Positions 8,357 through 16,997 of a stretch of DNA of 43,344 nt are shown here, in pieces. This DNA comes from JAYRWN01 sp041917975 (GTDB taxonomy: Bacteria; Bacteroidota; Bacteroidia; Chitinophagales; Saprospiraceae). Positions within the stretch are counted from its first letter, which is position 1; every line of letters starts with the position of its first letter. A model generated the notes under the pieces. The model was not told where the DNA came from. It did no database searches and saw nothing but the letters and a program-made list of their open reading frames with translations. The stretch spans positions 1 to 43,344 of the forward strand of contig JAYRWN010000407.1 of the NCBI GenBank assembly GCA_041917975.1, read 5' to 3'. A program made the position numbers and the translations under genes.

Positions 8357-10258
8357 TTATTCCATTTGGCTTTGCGGTTGACCAAAATATTTCAGGCGTG
8401 CTTCCAAATCCACAGCAGCTGATTTACAATATGTCGATTCGTAGGTGGTTGAAATCATTAAATAATAAACCGGCAGGATGAGAAATAAAATAATAGAATT
8501 TATTAAGGCCAGGTAAAAAGCTTCATTTAATGATCGCTGAGAAAAAATATCATGCCAGGATATAAAGCTTACCAAGATGCTGGATAATCCACTGTTAAAG
8601 AGTATACTGAGCATACCCCAGAAGACAAGAGTAATCAACAATGGATTGATAAAATGGTGATAATAATTATAGGAGATTTTTAGAGTTTGCCTGATGTTTT
8701 GCCAGTTTATCTGGTCAGTAATAATATGCTTATTAACCAATACCCAGAAATGTGCTCCGGAAAACAAAATTATTAAGATACCAAAAGGTGTTGGTAAAAA
8801 ATAAACTATGGAGACAATAATAAAGGTAATAATACTGACCGGCAACCCGGCAAACCTTACGGTATAACGGTCAAGAGACCAAGTGTGCTGATGAGTGAAA
8901 CGACCAATGACCAGAAATGCATAGGCCAAAAAAATCCACAACATTATAAAAGACAACATTCCTCCATCAGCATAATGTAACAGTTTGATCTTATCTTCAG
9001 TATCCATAAGGCGTTCCACCTGAAGTGAATTTAACCTGTACCAGAACACTAGTGCAGCTAATACTGCAAAAGGTATAATTACAAATTTTAAATAGTATCC
9101 GAAAAAATTCCGAATAGATGAAAACACCAGAGTTAAGTTTTGCTCAAAACTGCGATACTGCAAACCAGTTAACGGTGCACTGATGGACAAAATATTATGG
9201 TGACTTTCATCTGACTGGTATAATAATTTTTTTTGCTTCCAGGGCAGAAAAACCCACATATAAAGAATAAATAAAAATGAAACCAGGATAATCGCGGCCT
9301 TAATACTCGCTGGCCAATCTGTTTGACGGGTGACAAAACCTTCCAAAAAACCGGCGATAATAAATAATGGAATAGTGCCTAATAAAATTTTCCATGCTCG
9401 GCCAGCTGCTAACTGGAGTGAAGTCAACCGGTCGTAAGTACCTGGAAATAACAGGCCCTTACCCAGAACAAGACCCGCTGCACCGGCGATAATGATACAG
9501 GAAATTTCAATAGTACCATGGATCCAAATGGTCAGAAATGACGTTAAAAAAAGTCCTTTCGAATAAAAAAAATACTGAAAAGCCCCAACCATGATGCCGT
9601 TAGAAATTAATAGGAATACGGTTCCAATTCCACCCAAGAGGCCCAGAACGAAAGCCAAAAAAGCCACTCGAATATTGTTGATGGTGATGGCCAAAAACAT
9701 TTCTGTTTGCTCCATATCTTTATAAACGGCCATAGGATCACCGGCATTGATATTTTCTTCGGTCATATTGATATAGGTATCTCCTAAGATGGTCCTGGCA
9801 AATTGGGGATTATGTGCCGAAGTTATTACACCTATGAATAGAGAAGTAATAAATAGAACCACGGAAGAGATGAAGGATGGCCATGAGCGAACTACCTCCA
9901 GAGGAATTAGATAACTAAACAATTGGATCAGGTCCCTGAAATGTACCTGGAGTTTTTTAATACCTACTAAATCAAAAACACGCTGAGTAAGCTGATTTAA
10001 ATATAGTCTTACGGAGCGATTAGGATAAAACGTTTGGGCAAAAGACAAATCTCCGGAAACTTTCTCGAACAATTGGTAAAGTTTATCCGGATCACGTACC
10101 TTTTTAGCCAGCATGGACTCCAGTTCCATCCATTTTTCTTTATTTTGCTTAATAAACTGGGATTCAGTCAATGTCCATTGTTTCCGCCAAAAATATATAA
10201 TAATATTTAATACACCAGTGAAGACTATTGATATTCCTACTGTGCATAATATTATCAT
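8357..10258 (-). CDS. SpoIIM-like (DUF95) multipass membrane protein
   Basis: This is a large integral membrane protein with about ten hydrophobic segments. The N-terminal half resembles the stage II sporulation M/DUF95 family: FIKQNKEKWMELE near the start, RSVRLYLNQL, then RSWPSFISSVVLF and GFLEGFVTR. This family is not tied to sporulation in Bacteroidota and is the standard first gene of the MoxR operon. The start is doubtful: the ATG at 10258 adds 29 residues rich in hydrophobics, while family members usually begin just before the FIKQNKEKW block, which would fit a TTG at 10171. With the longer start it overlaps the divergent RDD gene by about 40 bases. Confidence 0.83.
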   Translation of the reverse strand: MIILCTVGISIVFTGVLNIIIYFWRKQWTLTESQFIKQNKEKWMELESMLAKKVRDPDKLYQLFEKVSGDLSFAQTFYPNRSVRLYLNQLTQRVFDLVGIKKLQVHFRDLIQLFSYLIPLEVVRSWPSFISSVVLFITSLFIGVITSAHNPQFARTILGDTYINMTEENINAGDPMAVYKDMEQTEMFLAITINNIRVAFLAFVLGLLGGIGTVFLLISNGIMVGAFQYFFYSKGLFLTSFLTIWIHGTIEISCIIIAGAAGLVLGKGLLFPGTYDRLTSLQLAAGRAWKILLGTIPLFIIAGFLEGFVTRQTDWPASIKAAIILVSFLFILYMWVFLPWKQKKLLYQSDESHHNILSISAPLTGLQYRSFEQNLTLVFSSIRNFFGYYLKFVIIPFAVLAALVFWYRLNSLQVERLMDTEDKIKLLHYADGGMLSFIMLWIFLAYAFLVIGRFTHQHTWSLDRYTVRFAGLPVSIITFIIVSIVYFLPTPFGILIILFSGAHFWVLVNKHIITDQINWQNIRQTLKISYNYYHHFINPLLITLVFWGMLSILFNSGLSSILVSFISWHDIFSQRSLNEAFYLALINSIILFLILPVYYLMISTTYESTYCKSAAVDLEARLKYFGQPQSQME

Positions 10259-10925
10259 CAGGCATGAGTTGGCTTCGGTTTTTCACCGGATTTTAGCTTT
10301 TTTTATAGATGGGTTGATCATGCTTTTATACCTCAGTCTAATCATCAGCATTTTTGGTCCAAACAACCCGATAAGCTATATATTTGGTTACCTGGTGGTC
10401 CTTCTGTACCATCTCTTATTCGAAATATTTAACCGTGGTCAATCTCCAGGGAAACAAATTATGCAGCTCAGGGTAGTATCTATTTACGGTCTTACACCCA
10501 ATTTGCAAGACTACATTATGCGCTGGGCATTTAGGCTTATTGATATTACGTTGAGTGGAAGTGCATTAGCCGTATTCTCGATATTGATTTCTCAGCATAG
10601 TCAGCGTATTGGTGATATATTGGGTCGGACTACAGTAATTAATTTACGGGCTAGCAGACCGGTAGATTTAGAGGCTATTCATACCCTTAGCGATAAAATA
10701 GGACAGGTGATATATGCCCAAGTCTCTCGTTATAATGATAGAGATATGCTTTTGATTAAACATACCTTACAACGCTATAAACAGACTCAAAATACAGCAA
10801 CCCAACGGATAATGCTTGAACTTGCCCAACGAGTGGCCGCTGAGCTAAAAGTACCCCTTAACCCGGGAAAAGCCGATGAATTTCTGAAAAAAGTGTTGGA
10901 AGATTATATCCTGGCCACCCGTTAA
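10218..10925 (+). CDS. RDD-family membrane protein
   Basis: The RDD domain is a membrane module of several helices; this one carries HRILAFFIDGLIMLLYLSL, then RGQSPGKQIMQLRVV, then MRWAFRLIDI, all family hallmarks. The open frame extends to 10113, but that start would lie inside the divergent SpoIIM-like gene. I prefer the GTG at 10218 (235 aa), which begins KTIDIPTVHN, like other members that start with a short strand before ELAS. The C-terminal ~70 residues are soluble and charged. RDD genes commonly sit divergent from or within the MoxR cluster in Bacteroidota; some RDD proteins are ion exchangers, but function here is unknown. Confidence 0.8.
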   Translation: MKTIDIPTVHNIIIRHELASVFHRILAFFIDGLIMLLYLSLIISIFGPNNPISYIFGYLVVLLYHLLFEIFNRGQSPGKQIMQLRVVSIYGLTPNLQDYIMRWAFRLIDITLSGSALAVFSILISQHSQRIGDILGRTTVINLRASRPVDLEAIHTLSDKIGQVIYAQVSRYNDRDMLLIKHTLQRYKQTQNTATQRIMLELAQRVAAELKVPLNPGKADEFLKKVLEDYILATR

Positions 10926-10946
10926 TCATTTCTGAATATACAGCTT

Positions 10947-12302
10947 ATGCCAAATAGCACGTGGCCGTTGCCATTTTTACGTCGGATGCATGGTCAGTTA
11001 GGGGAACAATATGGGACCTTTTTGACAGCGCTCGATCAGCCCAGCCCGGTTTCAATACGTTTCAATCCAGCCAAAAGAGCTCATCACAACTTACCATTAG
11101 GAGCTCCGATTTCCTGGTGTAATGAAGGATTTTACCTTACTCAACGGCCGCTGTTCAGCACGGATCCTCTGTGGCATGCCGGGGCATATTATGTCCAGGA
11201 ACCCAGTTCCATGGTTCTGGCCCGGGTATTAGCTGATTTTTTTCAAGGACCACCAAAAATGGTGCTGGATGTAGCTGCTGCACCTGGTGGTAAAAGCACC
11301 TTAATAGCTGCCATGTTGCGTCCACAAGACATCCTGATTTGTAATGAGATACATGCTGGACGTTTTCAAATTCTCAAACAAAATATGATCCGCTGGGGTG
11401 CGCCAAATGTATGGTTGTGTCGGGAAGACCCTAAAAATTTTTACGCGATCAGGAACCTATTCGACCTGATTTTACTTGATGCTCCATGTTCCGGTGAGGG
11501 CATGTTTAGAAAAGAATCTGAAGCGGTAAATCAATGGTCAGAAGGGTTAATCCAACAATGCGCCGGCCGCCAACAAAAGATCATTGACCAGATATGGCCT
11601 GCACTTCAACCGGAGGGGCTGTTGCTTTACAGCACCTGTACGTATGCTCCCTACGAGAATGAAGAGAATATGCATTGGCTAATCAACTCGAAGCCAGCAG
11701 AAGAAAAAACATGGATTTTCCCGGCAGAATGGTCTATTGCCAAGCTACATCCTGGATATCAACTGTGGCCTCATATGGTGCAGGGTGAGGGTTTTTATTT
11801 TTGTGGCATAATCAAATCATCTGACCGTGTTGGCGATCAAAATCGGGGTGTGAATACGGAAAGAGGTTTCAACAATTGGAGTGATCCCATTAGAGAATTT
11901 TTTCCCGAACGAGATGACTATCTGTTGCTAAGAAATAATCAAGATGTAATATATGCTATTGGCCGGGAGTATAAATCATGGTGGCAGCACCTGCAGAAAT
12001 CAATAACATCTCTAACTCCGGTATTGGAGCTTGGTCAGCTAAAAGGATCAGATTTTATCCCGGCTCCCTCCCTGGCCTTAAGTACAGTTTTGCCACTTGC
12101 CGTGGCAAGTGTTGAAGTCGATTTATTGCAGGCCCAAAAATTTTTAGCCCGGCAAGAAATAAGATTGCAAGGTTCTCCTGGCTGGAAGGTACTAAAACAT
12201 GGTGGGTTAAGCCTGGGCTGGGTAAAATTGTTATCCAACCGGGTAAATAACTATTACCCTAAAGAATGGAGAATATTTAATACCCGGCTTTTAGAATCCT
12301 GA
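10947..12302 (+). CDS. rsmF: RsmF-like 16S rRNA (cytosine-C5) methyltransferase
   Basis: This is an S-adenosylmethionine-dependent RNA m5C methyltransferase of the NOL1/NOP2/Sun family. The SAM-binding motif AAAPGGKSTLIAAML lies at residues 110-124. The two catalytic cysteines are in DAPCSGEGMF (Cys181) and YSTCTY (Cys231). The long C-terminal region (about 300-451), ending in a PUA-like segment (GWVKLLSNRVNNYYPKEWR), fits the RsmF/YebU type rather than the shorter RsmB. It starts 21 bases after the RDD gene and probably shares its transcript. The 3' end is only 10 bases from the convergent aminoacylase gene. The exact target base is inferred from family. Confidence 0.88.
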   Translation: MPNSTWPLPFLRRMHGQLGEQYGTFLTALDQPSPVSIRFNPAKRAHHNLPLGAPISWCNEGFYLTQRPLFSTDPLWHAGAYYVQEPSSMVLARVLADFFQGPPKMVLDVAAAPGGKSTLIAAMLRPQDILICNEIHAGRFQILKQNMIRWGAPNVWLCREDPKNFYAIRNLFDLILLDAPCSGEGMFRKESEAVNQWSEGLIQQCAGRQQKIIDQIWPALQPEGLLLYSTCTYAPYENEENMHWLINSKPAEEKTWIFPAEWSIAKLHPGYQLWPHMVQGEGFYFCGIIKSSDRVGDQNRGVNTERGFNNWSDPIREFFPERDDYLLLRNNQDVIYAIGREYKSWWQHLQKSITSLTPVLELGQLKGSDFIPAPSLALSTVLPLAVASVEVDLLQAQKFLARQEIRLQGSPGWKVLKHGGLSLGWVKLLSNRVNNYYPKEWRIFNTRLLES

Positions 12303-12312
12303 CTGCACCGGA

Positions 12313-14820
12313 TTATTGACCAATGTGCGCATTTTTAATAATCATTCCAGGCCGAGCGGGAGTGATTTGCCCTCCAGTAAATACCAATTGTCCATTGACC
12401 CAAACTTTCATAATACCAGAGGAATGCCGGTGTGGTTCGGTCGTGGTGGCATTATCCTGAACTGAGTGCGGGTCCCACAACACCAGGTCGGCAAAATAAC
12501 CCGGTGCAATTAATCCCCGAAGAGGAATTCCACAATTTTCCGCGGCAAGGCTGGTCAACCTGCGCACCGCTTCCTGCGGGGTTAACACCTGGTTATTGCG
12601 GATGTATTGCGCCAAAAAACGGGGAAAAGCACCATAACCACGTGGATGACGCGTCTCACCACTTCCGTCAGAACAGAGGTTGGTGAAAGGCCAGCTCAAC
12701 AGAAGCGCAATATCCTCTTCACTCATGGCTGTGCCAATAACCGATTCGCCGGCCTGGGCTGCCCGAGCATCTTTGATCAGCTGCATGTAAACAACTGCCG
12801 GATCTGCCCTTTTCTCTTGGGCAATTTGAGCGATGGTTTTACCGACATAAGCCGGATTAAGTTCATAATTGGCAATGAGCATACCTTCCGGAGAAGACAA
12901 TTCTTTTAAGGCAAATTCAGCACTGGATAAATTATCAAAATCCCGTTTTGGAAATAACACTTCCAAGGTGGAGTGCCAATACGTATAGGGATAAACATCC
13001 GCTGTAACCTGAATCCCGCTTTGACGAGCCACCTGCAAGCGCTGAACCAGTGTGGAAGCCAACCCCCATTTACTTTTCATCCCAACTTTAAAGTGGCTAA
13101 GATGTACTGGTATTTTCGCTTCCCGGCCGATGGTCAAAAGTTCTTCTACCGCTTCTTCCAGATAGATATCTTCACTGCGAAGGTGACTGGCATAACGGCC
13201 ATACTGTTCACCGGCAATTTTGGCCAGAGACAAGACTTCTTCAGTATTAGACCAGATGCCCGGATCGTATTCTAACCCGGTGGAAAGGCCTAAAGCCCCG
13301 GCTTGCATTTCTTGCCGGACCAGATCTCCCATTTTTTTTATTTCTGAGGCAGTGGCCGTACGTTGAAAATCCTGATTGCCCATGATGTGCAAGCGCAACG
13401 TATTATGACCAACAAATGAAGCCAGGTTAATGCTGCCAGGCTGTTTTTCCCATCGTTGATAAAATTCCTGTAATGGAAAATGGCTAAATCCATCCTGACC
13501 CACCACAATAGTCGTAATTCCCTGACTTACCCCCGGAATTACTCCATCATCTACACTATAATCATGATCATGATGGCTGTGTGAATCGATAAAACCGGGA
13601 CTGAGCGTTAATCCCTGGCCATCAATCACCTCTTCGCCACGCCAAGGGCGCAACAGCCCCACCTCGGCAATTGTTTTTCCTTTAATTCTAACCGCCCCAA
13701 GATAACCCGGGCGTCCACTGCCATCCAATATGTGTACGTCGGTTATCAGCTGAGTTGGAGATAAAACAGTGGTTTGATGGGTAACTACCTGATCAAGGAT
13801 TCTAAGCTCAGAGCTGGTATTGTTACTACAAATCGTGAGCACAGTTTTATTTACTCTATCTACTCGGATTAAATTGCGAAAACCTACCCAACTTCCGGTA
13901 TGGCTCATTAAACCAGGACCATCGATGAACCAGCCAAAACCATAAGGATAGGTGCTACCATCATTTAGTTTGACTGACGTCCAGGCTTCTTCCATTTCGG
14001 AGAGGGGAATAACTTCTCCCTGAATTAATCCTTGTAGCCACACGTTAAGATCGTGCGGCGTAGAATAAATATTACCATCTCCGTACACGCCGTCAATATG
14101 AGTTAAATCGTTCAGGTATCTGTGCTGGTTAATGACGCGATAACCAATGACCCGATGACTAGGTTGGCTTGGGAGATTTAGATGATAGACATAAGTGTTA
14201 TGCAATTTAAAGGGCTTAAAAATTCGTTCGGCCATAAACTTTTCGATGGGTTGCCCGGCATCCTTTTCAAGAATTAAAGCTAGAAAAACATAATTCGTAT
14301 TGCAATAGGCCCAGCGGTCACCAGCCTGAAAATCTAATGGAGGTTTTTTGGCCTTAAATAGGCTCAAAATGTCTTGAGAGGAGATGGTGTGGTTGAGTGG
14401 AAAGTGGCGTGAAGCAGGTTCAAAATACTCTGGCAAGCCGGAAGTATGCGTCAATAGGTGTCGAATGGTGATGTTTCGGTAGGGAAAATCGGCAAGATGC
14501 AGGGAAACTGGATCATCATAGGTTATTAAACCATCTTGCTTGAGCATCATGATGCCAATGGCAAAGAACTGTTTGGATACCGATGCCAAATTAAACGAAG
14601 ACTGCTTATGGAGAGGTTGATCCTCTCGAAAGTTTTCGTATCCATGACAAAATTCCCTCAAAATTTGACCATCCTGAGACAAAAGGGCGCACCCATATAA
14701 TTGGTCCCGGTCCTTTAGCTGGACAACTAATGAATCCCAAAGTTGAACATCCTGAGTAAAAGCTAACCAAACCTGAACCAAACCAACTATAATCAACTCC
14801 CCACGAAATTTCCTATTCAT
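12313..14820 (-). CDS. Fusion of serine beta-lactamase-like hydrolase and N-acyl-D-amino-acid deacylase-like amidohydrolase
   Basis: This 835 aa protein joins two enzymes. After a probable signal sequence (residues 1-23), a penicillin-binding-protein-like serine hydrolase spans roughly 25-345, with S80xxK83 (SVSK), Y172-C-N174 and H307-T-G309. From about 350 to the end is an amidohydrolase of the D-aminoacylase type: DSHSHHD (412-418), SHLRSE, HLSHFK, CSDGSGE and a C-terminal return of the small beta domain (LWDPHSV). The position where classic D-aminoacylases have the metal-binding Cys (GNCG) reads GQDG (441-444), so Asp443 may take its place. It is likely exported and may act on D-amino-acid-containing peptides or peptidoglycan fragments. 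A cupin gene lies just upstream. Confidence 0.9.
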   Translation of the reverse strand: MNRKFRGELIIVGLVQVWLAFTQDVQLWDSLVVQLKDRDQLYGCALLSQDGQILREFCHGYENFREDQPLHKQSSFNLASVSKQFFAIGIMMLKQDGLITYDDPVSLHLADFPYRNITIRHLLTHTSGLPEYFEPASRHFPLNHTISSQDILSLFKAKKPPLDFQAGDRWAYCNTNYVFLALILEKDAGQPIEKFMAERIFKPFKLHNTYVYHLNLPSQPSHRVIGYRVINQHRYLNDLTHIDGVYGDGNIYSTPHDLNVWLQGLIQGEVIPLSEMEEAWTSVKLNDGSTYPYGFGWFIDGPGLMSHTGSWVGFRNLIRVDRVNKTVLTICSNNTSSELRILDQVVTHQTTVLSPTQLITDVHILDGSGRPGYLGAVRIKGKTIAEVGLLRPWRGEEVIDGQGLTLSPGFIDSHSHHDHDYSVDDGVIPGVSQGITTIVVGQDGFSHFPLQEFYQRWEKQPGSINLASFVGHNTLRLHIMGNQDFQRTATASEIKKMGDLVRQEMQAGALGLSTGLEYDPGIWSNTEEVLSLAKIAGEQYGRYASHLRSEDIYLEEAVEELLTIGREAKIPVHLSHFKVGMKSKWGLASTLVQRLQVARQSGIQVTADVYPYTYWHSTLEVLFPKRDFDNLSSAEFALKELSSPEGMLIANYELNPAYVGKTIAQIAQEKRADPAVVYMQLIKDARAAQAGESVIGTAMSEEDIALLLSWPFTNLCSDGSGETRHPRGYGAFPRFLAQYIRNNQVLTPQEAVRRLTSLAAENCGIPLRGLIAPGYFADLVLWDPHSVQDNATTTEPHRHSSGIMKVWVNGQLVFTGGQITPARPGMIIKNAHIGQ

Positions 14821-14843
14821 TTTATACTCAGATCTTTATTTAG

Positions 14844-15131
14844 TTAATGGATCAATAACATCAGGGCATCTTCCTTGCCGATAACCCGGTGGGTGACCCG
14901 GGCAGGAATGAGGACATAATCCATGGGACTGGTTAATTCTGCAGTCCGTTCATCTTCCTGATATGAAGCCTGCCCTTTTAACAAGAGCAACATGGCGTCG
15001 GTAATACTTTGGTGATCTTTCAAGACAGCGTTCTGTTTTATTTGCAACAATGTTGCGGAACCTTGTTGAATAAAAACCTTCCGGGCCAGGACATCTTTAT
15101 CCGTTGAATTCAAAAAATCGGTTAAGTTCAT
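14844..15131 (-). CDS. Small cupin-domain protein
   Basis: This is a single-domain cupin of about 95 residues. I chose the ATG at 15131 (MNLTDFLNS) rather than the longer frame from 15164, whose extra residues look like untranslated AT-rich leader. The fold is suggested by VFIQQGSATLLQIKQ, the first motif segment with His (LKDHQS), the central MLLLLKGQASY strand and the second motif YVLIPARVTHRV with His. With only two clear histidines, metal binding is possible but not assured. It lies 23 bases upstream of the fusion hydrolase on the same strand and is divergent from the GH125 gene. Function unknown; it could be a small-molecule sensor or isomerase. Confidence 0.75.
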   Translation of the reverse strand: MNLTDFLNSTDKDVLARKVFIQQGSATLLQIKQNAVLKDHQSITDAMLLLLKGQASYQEDERTAELTSPMDYVLIPARVTHRVIGKEDALMLLIH

Positions 15132-15196
15132 GATTAGCGTTATTAAATTGGGTAAAAAAATCATTAAGGTATAAACCTAATCATTCTTACTAAAAA

Positions 15197-15228
15197 TTGG
15201 CAGTTTATGAAAATGATGCTTATTTTTT
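15197..15228 (+). promoter_or_regulatory. Probable Bacteroidota promoter for the GH125 gene
   Basis: TTGG at 15197-15200 and TATTTTTT at 15221-15228 are separated by 20 bases, resembling the Bacteroidota -33/-7 arrangement. The -7 box ends 20 bases before the ATG at 15249. The same TTGG with 19-base spacing recurs before the DoxX and murQ genes. Confidence 0.45.
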
Positions 15229-15248
15229 CCGCCTAAAACTTGTGAATA

Positions 15249-16679
15249 ATGGTAAAGCGTCGGGATTTTTTGCGTCAGTCAATTGTGTTAGCCGGAGGTA
15301 CTCTATTAGCTCCAGCATGGTTAAAATCCGGATTTCATAAAGAATTTGTGAGCAACCGACCTCCAGTGGACAAAAGACATTTTACCAGCAGTACTGTAGA
15401 AAAAACCATCCAGGAAGTTAAAGCCGGACTGCCGAATAAAGAATTAGCCTGGATGTTTGAAAATTGTTTCCCCAATACCTTGGACACTACAGTCTATTTT
15501 GAGATGATCAATGGCCGGCCGGACACTTATGTCATTACCGGGGATATTGATGCGATGTGGCTGAGGGATAGCAGCGCACAGGTGTGGCCTTACCTAAGCC
15601 TGATCAAAGAAGATATTCCTTTACAACAACTCATAGCCGGGTTGATCAATCGCCAGGTAACCTGTATCCAGCTGGATCCATATGCCAACGCTTTTTATAA
15701 AGATGTCAATAAAATCAGCGAGTGGAAAGACGATTTAACCAAAATGCAACCCGGAATTCATGAACGGAAGTGGGAAATCGACTCCCTGTGTTTCCCAATT
15801 CGTTTAGCATACCGCTACTGGCAAATAACCGGAGACACACAACCCTTTAATGCTGATTGGAAAGAATCCATTCGTTTAACGATAAAGACGTTTAGAGAGC
15901 AGCAACGTAAAAGCAACCAGGGACCCTATAGCTTTCAAAGGACCACAGCCTGGGCAACCGATGGTGTGCCATTGAGTGGATATGGTTATCCGGTGAAACC
16001 CGTTGGTTTAATTTGTTCGATGTTCAGACCCAGCGATGATGCTACCCTATTTCCCTATTTGATTCCCGCAAACTTTTTTGCAGTGGTATCTTTAAAACAA
16101 GCTGCGGAAATGGTGAAGGTCATTCATCAGGATCAGGCTTTGGCTACCGATTGTTTGATCCTGGCCACGGAGGTTGAACAAGCCCTAAAAAAATATGGAA
16201 CAGTCGCACATCCTGACTTTGGTCGTATTTATGCCTACGAGGTGAATGGATTTGGCAGTTACAATCTGATGGACGATGCCGGCACGCCAAGTCTACTGTC
16301 ATTACCATATTTGGATGCTGTGCCCATAAAAGACAAAACCTACCAACGTACCAGGCGTTTTATTCTCTCCGGAGAAAACCCATTTTATATACAAGGTAAA
16401 GCCGGGGCCGGAGTGGGCAGTCCACATGCCGGGATAAATAATGTCTGGCCACTGGGGAGTATCACCAGAGCTATGACCAGCATGGATCAGGCAGAAATTA
16501 AAAAGGAAATCAGGCTTTTATTGTCCACTCATGCCGGGACCGGATTTATTCATGAATCCTTTCATCGTGATGATCCACAAAATTTCACCCGCAAATGGTT
16601 CGCCTGGGCCAATACCTTGTTTGGAGAAATGATACTCGACCTTTATCGAAATAAAAAAACGTTGTTACAGTCCATATAG
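15249..16679 (+). CDS. GH125 family exo-alpha-mannosidase (metal-independent)
   Basis: This 476 aa protein belongs to glycoside hydrolase family 125 (formerly DUF1237), inverting enzymes acting on alpha-1,6-mannose. The N-terminus MVKRRDFLRQSIVLAGGTLL resembles a Tat signal (two arginines, FLR, then a hydrophobic segment), so export in folded form is likely. Family landmarks are GDIDAMWLRDSSAQVWPYL (98-116), the ATDGVPLSGYGYPVKPVG region, DDAGTPSLLSLPYLD, SPHAGINNVWPLG, and the closing HESFHRDDPQNFTRKWFAWAN with conserved acidic residues. Substrate is probably alpha-mannan or N-glycan mannose. No SusCD pair is nearby. A 318-base gap follows before the transporter gene. Confidence 0.93.
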   Translation: MVKRRDFLRQSIVLAGGTLLAPAWLKSGFHKEFVSNRPPVDKRHFTSSTVEKTIQEVKAGLPNKELAWMFENCFPNTLDTTVYFEMINGRPDTYVITGDIDAMWLRDSSAQVWPYLSLIKEDIPLQQLIAGLINRQVTCIQLDPYANAFYKDVNKISEWKDDLTKMQPGIHERKWEIDSLCFPIRLAYRYWQITGDTQPFNADWKESIRLTIKTFREQQRKSNQGPYSFQRTTAWATDGVPLSGYGYPVKPVGLICSMFRPSDDATLFPYLIPANFFAVVSLKQAAEMVKVIHQDQALATDCLILATEVEQALKKYGTVAHPDFGRIYAYEVNGFGSYNLMDDAGTPSLLSLPYLDAVPIKDKTYQRTRRFILSGENPFYIQGKAGAGVGSPHAGINNVWPLGSITRAMTSMDQAEIKKEIRLLLSTHAGTGFIHESFHRDDPQNFTRKWFAWANTLFGEMILDLYRNKKTLLQSI

Positions 16680-16997
16680 CCTGAAACATGATTTATATCA
16701 CTGATCATATTTAATTTCTTTATAACTATGCATTAATTTGGTTAATAAAAGCTAATAACCATTTAGAGTTTGGTAAAACAACCCGTATTTGTTTTTTAAT
16801 TATCATTTTCAAATTATTTCTATTTTTTTATTTATTGGCACACCTGGAAAACTCAATAAATAAGCCAACATGCGGCCTAATATAAGTTTTTAAATACCAT
16901 GATCCGCGTCAACGGTGTAAGTTATGACACTGAATAAGTTTGCATCCGAATTTGAGTAATTAAACTCAGAATTAATTAGTGTTTTAAACAAATTGTG
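16680..16997. other. Intergenic region upstream of the MFS transporter
   Basis: This is a 318-base AT-rich gap with no convincing ORF. Near the transporter start are two small dyads: TGAGT/ACTCA (16953-16957 and 16964-16968, 6-base spacer) and TGTTT-T-AAACA (16980-16990). They could be regulator sites, but both are short enough to arise by chance in AT-rich DNA. I see no riboswitch-like structure. Confidence 0.3.

Noticed and set aside
10113..10217. Long N-terminal extension of the RDD protein
   Set aside because: It would lie within the divergent SpoIIM-like coding region and does not resemble RDD N-termini.
12432..13275. Several open frames on the plus strand opposite the fusion hydrolase
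   Set aside because: They are antisense to strongly conserved coding sequence and show no family motif.
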